A stretch of DNA of 64,000 bases from an uncultured Lachnospiraceae bacterium (lineage in GTDB: Bacteria > Bacillota > Clostridia > Lachnospirales > Lachnospiraceae): assembly GCA_947631955.1 (NCBI GenBank), contig CANRNJ010000013.1, positions 37,191 to 101,190 on the forward strand, read 5' to 3'. A model generated the notes under the pieces. It was not told the origin of the DNA. It saw only the letters and a list, made by a program, of their open reading frames with translations, and searched no databases. Shown one piece after another: positions 8,789-17,405 of this stretch. The position numbers and the translations under genes are program-made. How positions within the stretch are numbered: position 1 is the stretch's first letter; each line of letters opens with the position of its first letter.

Positions 8789-9655
8789 ATGAGTCCTTTT
8801 GAACGTAAGTTTGGCAGATATGCGATCCGGAATTTGTCTTTTGTCTTGGTGATCTGTTATGCCGTGGGATATGTGCTGCAGCTGCTCGACCGGAGCAACA
8901 GCCTGCTTCTTTATCTCACTCTGGATCCCTATGCGATCCTGCACGGGCAGGTATGGAGGCTGGTCACATGGATATTGATCCCGCCGCCGTCAGGCAACAT
9001 TCTGCTTACCCTGATCATGCTGTATTTCTACTGTTCGATCGGCACGACGCTTGAAAGGACATGGGGCACCTATCGGTACAATGTGTATCTTTTTCAGGGG
9101 ATGCTGTTTACGATCGGGGGAAGTTTCCTGCTGATGGGATTCCATTATCTTTTTCATGCGGAAGAGATAGCGGCTGTCGGCCCGGATTACTATTTCCTGA
9201 TCACATCGCTGTATTTCAGCACGTATTACATCAATATGTCGATCTTCCTGGCTTTTGCGGCGACTTTTCCGGATGTTCAGGTGCTTTTGATGCTGATCAT
9301 ACCGATCAAGGTCAAATGGCTTGGAATCATCTATGCCGTCATGCTGCTGTTTGAATTTCTCCAGACAGGGGTGGACGGCAGGTTCGCGATCGCCGCATCG
9401 CTTATGAATTTTATCGTTTTCTTCATCACTTCGCGCAATATGATGCATCTGAACCCGAAACAGATCCACCGGCGGCAGGAGTTTAAACGTGATGTGCGCC
9501 GCAATACGGGGATCACGAAGCATAAGTGCGCTATCTGCGGCAGGACGGAAGTGGACTGTCCGGGGATGCAGTTCAGGTTCTGCTCCAAGTGCGACGGAAA
9601 CTATGAATACTGTGAGGAACATTTATATACCCACACCCATGTAAAGAGGGGTTAA
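8789..9655 (+). CDS. Rhomboid-like membrane protein with C-terminal zinc ribbon, probably non-proteolytic
   Basis: About six hydrophobic segments form a rhomboid/derlin-like fold, including the WRLVTW motif in the first loop. The GxSG serine motif and catalytic histidine of active rhomboid proteases are missing; the equivalent region reads around GPDYYFLITS. A basic linker follows, then a zinc-ribbon-like tail with CAIC, CSKCDGNYEYC and HxHxH groups. It is probably a membrane adaptor, not a protease. The ATG at 8789 has GGGAGA close upstream; the in-frame ATG at 8738 overlaps the predicted -10 box. The sigma-like gene starts 3 bases after the stop, so the two are surely co-translated or coupled. 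Confidence 0.8.
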   Translation: MSPFERKFGRYAIRNLSFVLVICYAVGYVLQLLDRSNSLLLYLTLDPYAILHGQVWRLVTWILIPPPSGNILLTLIMLYFYCSIGTTLERTWGTYRYNVYLFQGMLFTIGGSFLLMGFHYLFHAEEIAAVGPDYYFLITSLYFSTYYINMSIFLAFAATFPDVQVLLMLIIPIKVKWLGIIYAVMLLFEFLQTGVDGRFAIAASLMNFIVFFITSRNMMHLNPKQIHRRQEFKRDVRRNTGITKHKCAICGRTEVDCPGMQFRFCSKCDGNYEYCEEHLYTHTHVKRG

Positions 9656-9658
9656 CAT

Positions 9659-10390
9659 ATGGACAAAGAAGTTCTGTTTGCAAAGACGCTGGAACAGGTC
9701 AGGAAGACTGCCGGAGCGCAGGGAAACTGTATTTCGGAAGAGCAGCTGCAGGAAGCTTTCGCCCCGCTTGGGCTGAGCGCCGGGCAGATGGATATGGTGT
9801 GCGATTACTTAAAGCAGCGCCGGATCGGTATCGGGGAAGCGGTCGATCCGGACGAATATCTGGCGGCAGAGGAAAAGGATTATCTGGATACTTATCTGGC
9901 TCAGTTACAGGATATTCCCAGACTGTCCGAAGGGGAGAAAGAGGCGGTGACCCTGTCGGCCATGGCGGGGGACGCGGACGCGCAGGCGGCGCTGGCGCAG
10001 GTCTATCTGCCGGAGGTGGTGCAGATCGCCAAGCTGTATGCCGGGCAGGGGGTGTATCTGGAAGACCTGATCGGAGAGGGCAATATGGCCGTGGCGTCGG
10101 GCGTCACAATGCTTGGGGCTCTGGAACACGCTTCGGAGGCTCAGGGGATGCTTGGCAGGATGATCATGGATGCGATGGAAGAGTACATCACCATGAATGT
10201 GGAGGAGAGCGAGAAAGACCGGAAGATCGTCGATAAAGTCAACAAGGTGGCGGACGCCGTACGGGAGCTGTCCGAGGAACTTCGCAGAAAAGTGACGATC
10301 GAGGAAGTCATGGCGGAATCGGGACTGAGCAGGAAAGCGATCGAGGATGCCGTCCGGATAAGCGGCGGCAAGATAGAGGATCTGGTGTAA
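9659..10390 (+). CDS. Truncated sigma-70-like protein lacking region 4
   Basis: A 243-residue protein with pieces of a primary-type sigma factor. There is an N-terminal segment like region 1.1 (EEQLQEAFAPLGLS), a region 1.2/2.1-like stretch (LAQVYLPEVVQIAKLY) with a region 2.2-like EDLIGEGNMAVASG, and a region 3-like helical domain (RKVTIEEVMAESGLS) near the end. The aromatic-rich -10 melting segment is not recognisable and region 4, the -35 reader, is absent. It may bind core RNA polymerase without normal promoter recognition or act as a regulator. AGAGGGG precedes the ATG. It sits 3 bases after the rhomboid-like gene, hinting at a membrane-linked regulatory pair. Confidence 0.75.
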   Translation: MDKEVLFAKTLEQVRKTAGAQGNCISEEQLQEAFAPLGLSAGQMDMVCDYLKQRRIGIGEAVDPDEYLAAEEKDYLDTYLAQLQDIPRLSEGEKEAVTLSAMAGDADAQAALAQVYLPEVVQIAKLYAGQGVYLEDLIGEGNMAVASGVTMLGALEHASEAQGMLGRMIMDAMEEYITMNVEESEKDRKIVDKVNKVADAVRELSEELRRKVTIEEVMAESGLSRKAIEDAVRISGGKIEDLV

Positions 10391-10451
10391 AACAGCGCGG
10401 AGCGGGCGGCTCTTGCCAGAAGGCGGCGCGGGAAGAAGGTACGGTAAGTCA

Positions 10452-10874
10452 GTGGACTACAGAGATGATGATTTCAAATATTATATGCAGGATGCCGGTT
10501 CCCTTTATCTGGGCGCAAGGTACAGCTATGCGGATATCTTGGGTCATGAGATGATCTCCTTCAAGTACAAGAGCATCGTGGAGCATTATATCCTGAAAGA
10601 CACCGATCCGGAAACAACGCTGGAAAGCCAGCTTTATTATATGACTCCGGATCAGTTTTCCTATAGGACGTATCTGCAGCTTAAGGCGCGGGTGAAGATC
10701 AGTATTCTGGCACAAAAGAAAAAACTGTTTGGCGGGCCAAAGATCGGGTATGAGAGCCGGGTGGTCAAACTGGAGGAACTGGTGCAGATGAACCTTGCCA
10801 AAAAGAAACAGTGCGGTCTGGTCATACAGGAACTGGTCCTGTCAAAACTGGCGCTGATGGCTTTCAATGTGTGA
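10452..10874 (+). CDS. Conserved protein of unknown function (140 aa)
   Basis: I do not recognise the family. From the GTG at 10452 the protein is 140 residues, begins with the acidic, aromatic VDYRDDDFKYYM, and is otherwise helical and basic with no signal peptide or membrane segment. The start is uncertain. The GTG has AGAAGG 12 bases upstream, and an in-frame TTG at 10413 would add 13 Gly- and Arg-rich residues that look like non-coding sequence. It follows the sigma-like gene by about 60 bases on the same strand and is probably part of that operon. The gene end is followed by the promoter of a candidate small RNA. Confidence 0.7.
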   Translation: MDYRDDDFKYYMQDAGSLYLGARYSYADILGHEMISFKYKSIVEHYILKDTDPETTLESQLYYMTPDQFSYRTYLQLKARVKISILAQKKKLFGGPKIGYESRVVKLEELVQMNLAKKKQCGLVIQELVLSKLALMAFNV

Positions 10875-10933
10875 TTTTGTAATTTTTTGTCGAATTACGC
10901 GATGAATGACACAGATAAATTGTGAAATAAGGG

Positions 10934-10962
10934 TTGCTTATCGCGTTATTATCTGTTAAACT
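10934..10962 (+). promoter_or_regulatory. Promoter of the candidate small RNA
   Basis: TTGCTT (10934-10939), a 17-base spacer and TAAACT (10957-10962) with an upstream TG (extended -10). The predicted start is at about 10969. No coding gene begins within the roughly 180 bases before the strong terminator at 11109-11144. Confidence 0.55.
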
Positions 10963-10968
10963 GACATT

Positions 10969-11145
10969 GCTAGACAGGAAACGGGACAAGTTGACAGTCC
11001 TCTGATCTGATCAGTCAGGGCACTCGTTAAGGAGTTTTGATCTTGTCCGGCGGTGATATATATTAACATGTATTAGCTTAATGTATATTGTAGAATTCCC
11101 TTTTACTCAAAACGGCAGAGATGATTTTTCATCTCTGCCGTTTTC
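10969..11145 (+). ncRNA. Candidate structured small RNA, family unknown
   Basis: A promoter-to-terminator unit of about 177 bases without a credible gene. GGACAAG (10984-10990) pairs with CTTGTCC (11042-11048) and encloses a small CTGA/TCAG hairpin. An AT-rich second domain has ACAT/ATGT pairing. The 3' end is a 16-bp terminator hairpin. An AAGGAG-like stretch near 11028 could be a ribosome-binding site for a very short leader peptide beginning with TTG, which I consider weak. It does not match 6S, SRP, tmRNA or common riboswitch cores that I know. It could be a trans-acting RNA or an attenuator leader for the peptidase downstream. Confidence 0.45.
11109..11144 (+). terminator. Strong intrinsic terminator
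   Basis: A perfect 16-bp stem, AAAACGGCAGAGATGA against TCATCTCTGCCGTTTT, with a 4-base T loop. It is nearly symmetric and could act in both directions. A second GC-rich hairpin without a T-run (CCGGACC/GGTCCGG arms, 11155-11193) follows, before the next promoter. Confidence 0.85.
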
Positions 11146-11225
11146 GTATGGGCGCCGGACCGCCGTAAAAAGGGCATAGGCGGCCGGGTCCGGTGTCCGT
11201 ATCCAAAGCGCGCCGCATAATATTT

Positions 11226-11460
11226 TTGCTAAGTTTTGGGAAGCGTGGTATACTATAGAGCAGATTCAGCAATCTGCCCTAAGAGAATTGCTTCGCAATC
11301 AACAAGAGTAAATTGCTTCGCAATCAACAAGAGTAAATTGCTTCGCAATCAACAAGAGTAAATTGCTTCGCAATCAACAAGAGTAAATTGCTTCGCAATT
11401 AACTCCAAAGAATTGCTTCGCAATTCTCCCGGAATGATTTACAGTATTGGCATCTGAGAT
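11226..11460 (+). repeat. Dispersed leader repeat, copy C, expanded
   Basis: The promoter is TTGCTA (11226-11231), 17 bases, TATACT (11249-11254) with an upstream TG. Hairpin 1 begins near the predicted +1: GCAGATT, loop CAGC, AATCTGC (11260-11277). Hairpin 2 (attgc-ttc-gcaat) is present six times instead of once. The conserved tail ends GGCATCTGAGA, as in copies A and D. A second extended -10 (TATACT, 11465-11470) follows directly, 39 bases before the peptidase start, as copy B follows copy A. The gene downstream is the M16 peptidase. Confidence 0.75.
11287..11424 (+). repeat. 25-bp tandem array of a hairpin
   Basis: Five 25-bp periods plus a sixth hairpin. The core ATTGC-TTC-GCAAT recurs at 11287, 11312, 11337, 11362, 11387 and 11412. 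The linker after units 1-4 is identical; unit 5 has a diverged linker. There are no unique spacers, so it is not a CRISPR array. The other family copies hold hairpin 2 only once. Confidence 0.9.
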
Positions 11461-11508
11461 ATGGTATACTATAGGGCAGATGTTGGACGGAAAGGAGTTT
11501 ATGTACTT

Positions 11509-14430
11509 ATGCAGATCGAGCAGTTAGAGGCGTATACCGTCTTGGAAAAAAGACAGATCAAGGATATCCGTTCGGTCGGTTATCTGCTGAAACACAATAA
11601 AACGGGAGCGCGCGTGGCGCTTTTATCCAATGATGATGAAAATAAAGTATTCTATATCGGTTTCAGGACCCCGCCCAAAGACAGCACGGGCGCTGCGCAT
11701 ATCGTGGAGCATACCGTACTGTGCGGATCCGACAAATATCCGCTGAAAGATCCTTTTATCGAACTGGCAAAAGGTTCTCTCAACACCTTTTTAAATGCTA
11801 TGACGTATCCGGATAAGACGGTGTATCCGGTCGCCAGCTGCAACGACAAAGATTTTCAGAACCTGATGGATGTCTATCTGGATGCGGTCTTTCATCCGAA
11901 CATTTACCATGAGGAGAAGATCTTTAAGCAGGAAGGCTGGCATTATGAGATGGAGGACGCCGAGGACGATCTTACGATCAACGGTGTAGTCTACAGTGAG
12001 ATGAAGGGAGCCTATTCCTCGCCTGACGACGTGCTGTGGAGAGAGATACTGAACTCTCTCTATCCGAATACCGCGTACTCCGTGGAATCGGGCGGTGATC
12101 CGGATGTGATACCGCAGCTTACCTATGAGGAATTTCTGGCTTTCCACAAGCGGTATTATCATCCGTCCAACAGTTATATCTATCTGTACGGCAATATGGA
12201 CATGGCTCAAAAACTGCAGTACATCGACGAGGAATACCTGTCCAAGTATGACGCGCTTGCGGTGGATTCACAGCTTGCGGTGGAGCCGCCTTTTGAAAAG
12301 ACCCGCATGATCGAGAAAGAGTATCCGATCATGGAGAGCGAATCGGAGAAGGATAACGCTTATCTTGCCTATAATATTTCGTTCGGCGCACAGCCGGATA
12401 CAGAGTTCAACTACGCCCTTGACACACTGGCGGAAGTGCTCTGCATGATGCCGGGGGCTCCGGTCAAACAGGCGCTTCTCGATGCGGGGATCGGAACGGA
12501 TATAAGCTGCGATTACGATATGGGCGTGAAACAGCCTTATTTCTCCATTATCGCCAAAAACGCCAATGTGGAGCAGAGGGATGCGTTTATCCGCACCATT
12601 GAGGACACACTGGAAGGACTTGTCCAAAAAGGGCTCGACAAGCAGGCGATCCGTGCCGATTTGAATAACAGTGAGTTCAAATACAGGGAGGCGGATTACG
12701 GTTCGCGGCCCAAGGGGCTTATGTACGGCCTGCAGATGCTGGATACATGGCTGTACGACGACGCGAGACCTTTTGCGAACGTGGAACTGTTAGACACCTA
12801 TCGAAAGCTGAAAGAAGCGGTGGATACGTCTTATTATGAAGACCTGATCAGCCGTTATCTGCTTCAAAATACGCACAAGAGCGTGGTGGCTGTCAAGCCG
12901 GTAAAGGGACTGACAGGCCGCAGGGAGAGAAAACTGGCGGAAGAACTGGCAGAGAAAAAAGCCGCCATGAGCAGGGAAGAGATCGAGCAGATCGTCAGAC
13001 AGACGCATGAACTGGCGCAGTATCAGGAAACGCCGGATACTAAAGAAAATCTGGAAAAGATCCCGCTGCTGTCGAGGGAGGACATGAAGAAGGAAGCGGC
13101 TCCCTACTATAACGAGGAGATCAAAACGGGCGGCACGACGCTTCTGTATCATGAGATCTATACCAACGGCATAGGATATCTGCGGTTCCTGTTTGACTTA
13201 AGACAGGTGCCGGAAGAGCTGTTTCCCTATGTGGGGCTCTTAAAGGCGGTCATTGGTCTGGTGAGCACGGAGAATTACAGCTACAGTGAACTGTACAATG
13301 AGATCAATCTGCAGACGGGCGGCATCGCCCCCGCAGCGGCCTCTTATACGGACGCAAGGGATCTGTCCAAGTACACCATCACGTTCGATCTGAAGGTCAA
13401 AGTGCTCTACGAAAATCTGCCGCGCGCTTTTGAACTTGCAAAGGAGATACTGACCAGATCCGATTATACGGATACGAAGCGCCTTTATGAACTTGTGGCG
13501 GAGGCGCGTTCCTGTAAGCAGGCGGAAATGATGTCGGCGGGACACCGGGTGGCGGCGGAAAGGGCGCTGTCCTATTTCTCCAAACCGGCGGCCGCTCTGG
13601 AACAGATCAGCGGGATACCTTTTTACCGGACTCTGGAGAGCATGGAGAAGGAATTTGACGCAAGGAAAGAGGAGATCTCGGCGAATCTGGACAGGGTGAT
13701 ACGCTGTATCTTCCGGCCGGAGAATCTGATGGTGGACTACACCGCAGAGCGCGAAGGGCTCAAAGGCATGGAAGAACTGATCGGGGACTTTAAGAGCTCC
13801 CTGTATACCGACGCGCTGGAAAGCGCCGGATACGATCCTGTGCCGGTCAGAAAGAACGAAGGATTTATGACGTCGGCGCAGATACAGTATGTGTGCCGCG
13901 CGGGTAATTTTGGGCAGAAAGGGCTTGCCTACAACGGCGCGCTCCATGTGCTGCGCGTGATGATGGGATACGATTATCTGTGGACGCAGGTTCGGGTAAA
14001 GGGCGGCGCCTACGGCTGCATGTGCGATTTTGCAAAGACCGGTGACAGTTATTTTGTATCGTACAGAGATCCCAATCTCACCGACACGGTTGATGTGTTT
14101 GAGAAGGCGGCAGACTATATCGCCCGGTTTGATGCGGATGAAAGGACTATGACGCAGTATATCATCGGCGCCGTCAGCGAGATGGATATCCCTATGACGC
14201 CCGCCATGAAGGGGACCTATTCTCTCACAGGCTATATGACTCACTATTCTTATGAGATGGCGCAGAAGGACAGAGATGAACTGTTGGCGGCGGATGCCGC
14301 TGCAATACGCAGTCTGTCGAAACACATACGGGCTTTTATGGATGAAGACTGCTTGTGCGTGGTAGGCAATGAGGAGAATATCAAGACATGCCGGGAACTG
14401 TTTAAAGAAACGGAATATCTGTTCCACTGA
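11509..14430 (+). CDS. M16C presequence-protease-like metallopeptidase
   Basis: A 973-residue single-chain pitrilysin-type zinc peptidase of the M16C (Cym1/PreP, insulinase-associated) group, which degrades short peptides inside a closed chamber. The inverted zinc motif HIVEH (H64, E67, H68) is intact, with a downstream glutamate E164 in NGVVYSEMKGA as third ligand. The C-terminal half carries the usual degenerate M16 repeat with substrate-binding RVKGGAYGC. There is no signal peptide, so it should be cytoplasmic. The ATG at 11509 has AAAGGAG 11 bases upstream; a longer in-frame start at 11461 would run through the -10 box and repeat sequence. Expression is probably driven from repeat copy C. 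Confidence 0.93.
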   Translation: MQIEQLEAYTVLEKRQIKDIRSVGYLLKHNKTGARVALLSNDDENKVFYIGFRTPPKDSTGAAHIVEHTVLCGSDKYPLKDPFIELAKGSLNTFLNAMTYPDKTVYPVASCNDKDFQNLMDVYLDAVFHPNIYHEEKIFKQEGWHYEMEDAEDDLTINGVVYSEMKGAYSSPDDVLWREILNSLYPNTAYSVESGGDPDVIPQLTYEEFLAFHKRYYHPSNSYIYLYGNMDMAQKLQYIDEEYLSKYDALAVDSQLAVEPPFEKTRMIEKEYPIMESESEKDNAYLAYNISFGAQPDTEFNYALDTLAEVLCMMPGAPVKQALLDAGIGTDISCDYDMGVKQPYFSIIAKNANVEQRDAFIRTIEDTLEGLVQKGLDKQAIRADLNNSEFKYREADYGSRPKGLMYGLQMLDTWLYDDARPFANVELLDTYRKLKEAVDTSYYEDLISRYLLQNTHKSVVAVKPVKGLTGRRERKLAEELAEKKAAMSREEIEQIVRQTHELAQYQETPDTKENLEKIPLLSREDMKKEAAPYYNEEIKTGGTTLLYHEIYTNGIGYLRFLFDLRQVPEELFPYVGLLKAVIGLVSTENYSYSELYNEINLQTGGIAPAAASYTDARDLSKYTITFDLKVKVLYENLPRAFELAKEILTRSDYTDTKRLYELVAEARSCKQAEMMSAGHRVAAERALSYFSKPAAALEQISGIPFYRTLESMEKEFDARKEEISANLDRVIRCIFRPENLMVDYTAEREGLKGMEELIGDFKSSLYTDALESAGYDPVPVRKNEGFMTSAQIQYVCRAGNFGQKGLAYNGALHVLRVMMGYDYLWTQVRVKGGAYGCMCDFAKTGDSYFVSYRDPNLTDTVDVFEKAADYIARFDADERTMTQYIIGAVSEMDIPMTPAMKGTYSLTGYMTHYSYEMAQKDRDELLAADAAAIRSLSKHIRAFMDEDCLCVVGNEENIKTCRELFKETEYLFH

Positions 14431-14500
14431 TATTTCCGCTAAGGGAAAGGCGGAGTAAGGAAAAGCCGGCACAAGAAAAATCCGGCAGGAGGATAAGAGA

Positions 14501-15613
14501 ATGGGAAGGCATACAAAAAAGGATACAAAAAGGAGTCTGGCGGCGCGGTCAGGACGTTTTGCAGCCGTGGGGCTGGCCATATGCGCCGTTATGTTTACAG
14601 CTGCAGGCTGCGGCGGCACATCCAAGTCAGAACCGGCCTATGATACGACGGCCGCGGAGGATGCTTATATGGACAATGGCTACGGCGTGTATGATACGGC
14701 GGCCTATGCGGGGGAGCCTGCTGCGGAAACCGTGGAGGAGTATGAATCCGGAGCCGGTGTGCAGACCACAGATGAAGAGGCGTCCGGCGAAACGGTGCAG
14801 GCGGCGGACCGAAAGCTGATCCGCACGGTGGATCTTTATACGGAAACGGAACGGTATGACGAACTCCTTGCCGGTCTGGAGGACCAGATCGCCTCACTCG
14901 GCGGCTATGTGGAATACCGGTATCAATACAACGGCAACCGCAATATGTATGTATCTCCTGCGGAAGAAAGTACTTTTGCCAACCGGAGCAGCACGCTGAC
15001 TGTGCGCATCCCGTCCGACAGACTGGATGAATTTATCGGCAGGGTGGGTGAGGAGTCCAATATCGTCAACAAAGAGGAGCGCGTGGAGGACGTAACGCTT
15101 AAGTATGTGGATCTGGAGAGCCATAAGAACGCGCTTGAAACGGAGCAGGAGCGCCTGATGGAACTGATGGATCAGGCGGAAACGGTGGAGGACCTGATCG
15201 CCATAGAGTCGCGCCTGTCGGAAGTCCGGTACGAACTGGAGAGTATGGAATCCCAGATCCGGACCTTGAAGAATCAGGTCATTTACAGTACGGTGAACCT
15301 GAACGTCCAGGAAGTGAGAAGACTGACGCCTGTAAGCGACGAGAGCATCTGGGGAAGGATACGGCAGGGGCTTTCGGATACCTTTTATGATATGAAGGAC
15401 GGCCTGCAGAACGGCTTCGTCGGATTTGTCGTCAATCTCCCCTATATCGTGCTGTGGCTGGCTGTGCTCGTCATTCTGTTTTTGATCGGACGCGCCCTGT
15501 GGCGTGCCGTGAACAGACGCCGCACCGGCAGAAAGGCCAAAGAAAAACACGAAGGATCAACACCTGCCGGGGATGCAGAGTCCGGCGGACAGACGGAGGA
15601 TATTCATGGATAA
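14501..15613 (+). CDS. DUF4349 lipoprotein
   Basis: A 370-residue membrane-anchored protein with a basic N-terminus, hydrophobic segment and lipobox ending AAGC. A low-complexity acidic linker follows to about residue 100, then the DUF4349 domain with a long heptad-like coiled coil (around ALETEQERLMELM). A C-terminal transmembrane helix (VLWLAVLVILFLIG) and basic tail close it. DUF4349 proteins are cell-surface proteins of unknown role. Its stop overlaps the era start by 8 bases, so translation is probably coupled. AGGAGG lies upstream of the ATG. Confidence 0.85.
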   Translation: MGRHTKKDTKRSLAARSGRFAAVGLAICAVMFTAAGCGGTSKSEPAYDTTAAEDAYMDNGYGVYDTAAYAGEPAAETVEEYESGAGVQTTDEEASGETVQAADRKLIRTVDLYTETERYDELLAGLEDQIASLGGYVEYRYQYNGNRNMYVSPAEESTFANRSSTLTVRIPSDRLDEFIGRVGEESNIVNKEERVEDVTLKYVDLESHKNALETEQERLMELMDQAETVEDLIAIESRLSEVRYELESMESQIRTLKNQVIYSTVNLNVQEVRRLTPVSDESIWGRIRQGLSDTFYDMKDGLQNGFVGFVVNLPYIVLWLAVLVILFLIGRALWRAVNRRRTGRKAKEKHEGSTPAGDAESGGQTEDIHG

Positions 15614-16511
15614 TACACAGTTCAAATCCGGGTTTGCGGCGCTGATAGGAAGGCCCAACGTAGGGAAATCCACGCTGATGAACGCGCTGATCGGCCAGAA
15701 GATCGCCATTACTTCAAGCAAGCCCCAGACGACAAGAAATAAGATCCAGACCGTGTATACATCAAAAGAGGGGCAGATCGTCTTTCTGGATACACCGGGG
15801 ATCCATAAGGCGAAGAACAGACTGGGGGAACTTATGGTGGGCACAGCGCAGCGTACCATGTCGGAAGTCGATGTGGTCGTCTGGCTCGTGGAGCCGTCCG
15901 ACTTCATCGGAGCGGGCGAGCGGCATATCGTCGAACAGTTGAAAAAGACCAATACCCCCATCATACTTGTCATAAACAAGATCGATACGGTGAAGAAAGA
16001 ACTGCTGCTGACTTATATCGACGCGTACAGGAAACTGCTTGATTTTGCGGAGATCGTGCCGGTGTCCGCCCTGAAAAAAGACGGACTGGACGTGTTGGTC
16101 AGCTGCATCATGAAATATCTGCCTTACGGGGAGCCGTTTTACGATGAAGACACCGTGACGGACCAGCCTGTGCGCCAGATCGTCGCCGAACTGATCCGGG
16201 AGAAGACGCTCCGCTGTCTGGACGAAGAAGTTCCGCACGGCATCGCCGTCACCATCGAGGCGATGAAGTATAAGAAAAACATTGTCGATATCGAGGCGAC
16301 CGTTATCTGCGAGAAGGAATCCCATAAAGGCATCATTATCGGCAGACAGGGGGCCATGCTTAAAAAGATCGGCTCGCAGGCGCGGAAGGACATAGAGGAT
16401 CTGGTGGAAAAACAGGTCAATCTCAAGCTGTGGGTCAAAGTCAAGAAGGATTGGCGGGACAGTGATTATCTGCTGAAAAATTTCGGTTATAATCCGAAAG
16501 AAACAGAATAG
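15606..16511 (+). CDS. era: GTPase Era
   Basis: Ribosome-assembly GTPase that binds the 3' end of 16S rRNA. It is 301 residues with all G motifs: GRPNVGKST (G1), DTPGIH (G3), NKID (G4) and VSALK (G5). A C-terminal KH domain contains the GxxG-like IIGRQGAML. The ATG at 15606 has GGAGG six bases upstream and overlaps the preceding lipoprotein gene. The order era, yqzL-like, recO is the conserved Firmicutes arrangement. Confidence 0.97.
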   Translation: MDNTQFKSGFAALIGRPNVGKSTLMNALIGQKIAITSSKPQTTRNKIQTVYTSKEGQIVFLDTPGIHKAKNRLGELMVGTAQRTMSEVDVVVWLVEPSDFIGAGERHIVEQLKKTNTPIILVINKIDTVKKELLLTYIDAYRKLLDFAEIVPVSALKKDGLDVLVSCIMKYLPYGEPFYDEDTVTDQPVRQIVAELIREKTLRCLDEEVPHGIAVTIEAMKYKKNIVDIEATVICEKESHKGIIIGRQGAMLKKIGSQARKDIEDLVEKQVNLKLWVKVKKDWRDSDYLLKNFGYNPKETE

Positions 16512-16570
16512 AAAAACATAAATCTGCGAACCCTAAACACTAGTTGATACGAGAGGATCAGGGGCGTAAG

Positions 16571-16747
16571 ATGAATGAGATAAATTACTGGGAAAAGTTT
16601 ATGGCTACCGGGAAGATCGATGATTTTCTGGCCTATAGAAATGCGGCGGACGATGTGCGGCAGAACGGCGGCACGGACAAAGAAGAAGCGGGAGAACATT
16701 CTCATGCAGGGATATACGCAGATCACGGGGATGATCTTAAAGGCTGA
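16571..16747 (+). CDS. YqzL-like small protein between era and recO
   Basis: A 58-residue protein whose N-terminal half (WEKFMATGKIDDFLAYR) matches the pattern of Bacillus YqzL, the small protein that also lies between era and recO. The similarity is from memory and short, but position and pattern agree. The second half is charged and poorly structured. The function of YqzL is unknown. AGGGG precedes the ATG at 16571. The 3' end overlaps the start of recO by 44 bases in a different frame, so the two genes are translationally linked. Confidence 0.65.
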   Translation: MNEINYWEKFMATGKIDDFLAYRNAADDVRQNGGTDKEEAGEHSHAGIYADHGDDLKG

Positions 16748-17351
16748 ACCGATCGGTGAATATGACAGAAGAGTCGTGATATTGACAAAAGAGATGGGGA
16801 AGATATCCGCTTTCGCCCGCGGGGCGCGCAGGCAGGGCAGCCAGCTGATGGCGGCGACCAATCCCTTTTGTTTTGGAGAATTTAAGCTGTATGCGGGCAG
16901 AAATTCTTACAGCGTGTCGGAAGCCTCCATCAGCAACTATTTCGAGGGCCTGCGGGAGGACTTTGAAGGCGCCTGCTACGGGATGTTCTTTCTGGAAGTG
17001 ATGGATTACTATACGAGGGAGAACAATGATGAAAAAGAGATGCTCAAACTTCTCTATCAGTCGCTTCGGGCCCTGATGCATAAGAGCCTGCCGGACCGTC
17101 TGGTCCGGGCCGTATTTGAGATCAAGGCTATGGTCCTGAACGGTGAATTTCCGGGGATGCCTGAGAGCGGAGAGTGGGACGATTCCACAAAATATGCGGT
17201 TTCCTACATAGTGGATTCAAGCGTTGAAAAACTGTATACGTTTACCGTGACCGACAAAGTCTTGAGAGAGATCCGGCAGATAGCGGACGACTATCGCGTA
17301 AGATATCTGGACCGGGAGTTTAAAAGTCTTGAAATTGTGGATAATCTTTAA
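16704..17351 (+). CDS. recO: DNA repair protein RecO
   Basis: Recombination mediator that helps load RecA through RecF and RecR. From the ATG at 16704 it is 215 residues. An N-terminal OB-fold (ITGMILKAEPIGEYDRRV, then GKISAFARGARR) is followed by an all-helical C-terminal domain. It is a little shorter than the usual 240-250 and shows no four-Cys zinc knuckle in the C-terminal domain. Longer in-frame starts upstream run through the yqzL-like gene and are not RecO-like. GGGAG lies upstream. Its position after era supports the call. Confidence 0.9.
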   Translation: MQGYTQITGMILKAEPIGEYDRRVVILTKEMGKISAFARGARRQGSQLMAATNPFCFGEFKLYAGRNSYSVSEASISNYFEGLREDFEGACYGMFFLEVMDYYTRENNDEKEMLKLLYQSLRALMHKSLPDRLVRAVFEIKAMVLNGEFPGMPESGEWDDSTKYAVSYIVDSSVEKLYTFTVTDKVLREIRQIADDYRVRYLDREFKSLEIVDNL

Positions 17352-17405
17352 TATAATGTAATGCAGTATGTTGGCGGTCGGTTGGCCGGCCGGAGAGGAA
17401 AGCCT

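Noticed and set aside
11287..11424. Possible CRISPR array
   Set aside because: Units are 25 bp with identical or nearly identical linkers and no unique spacers; no cas genes in the window.
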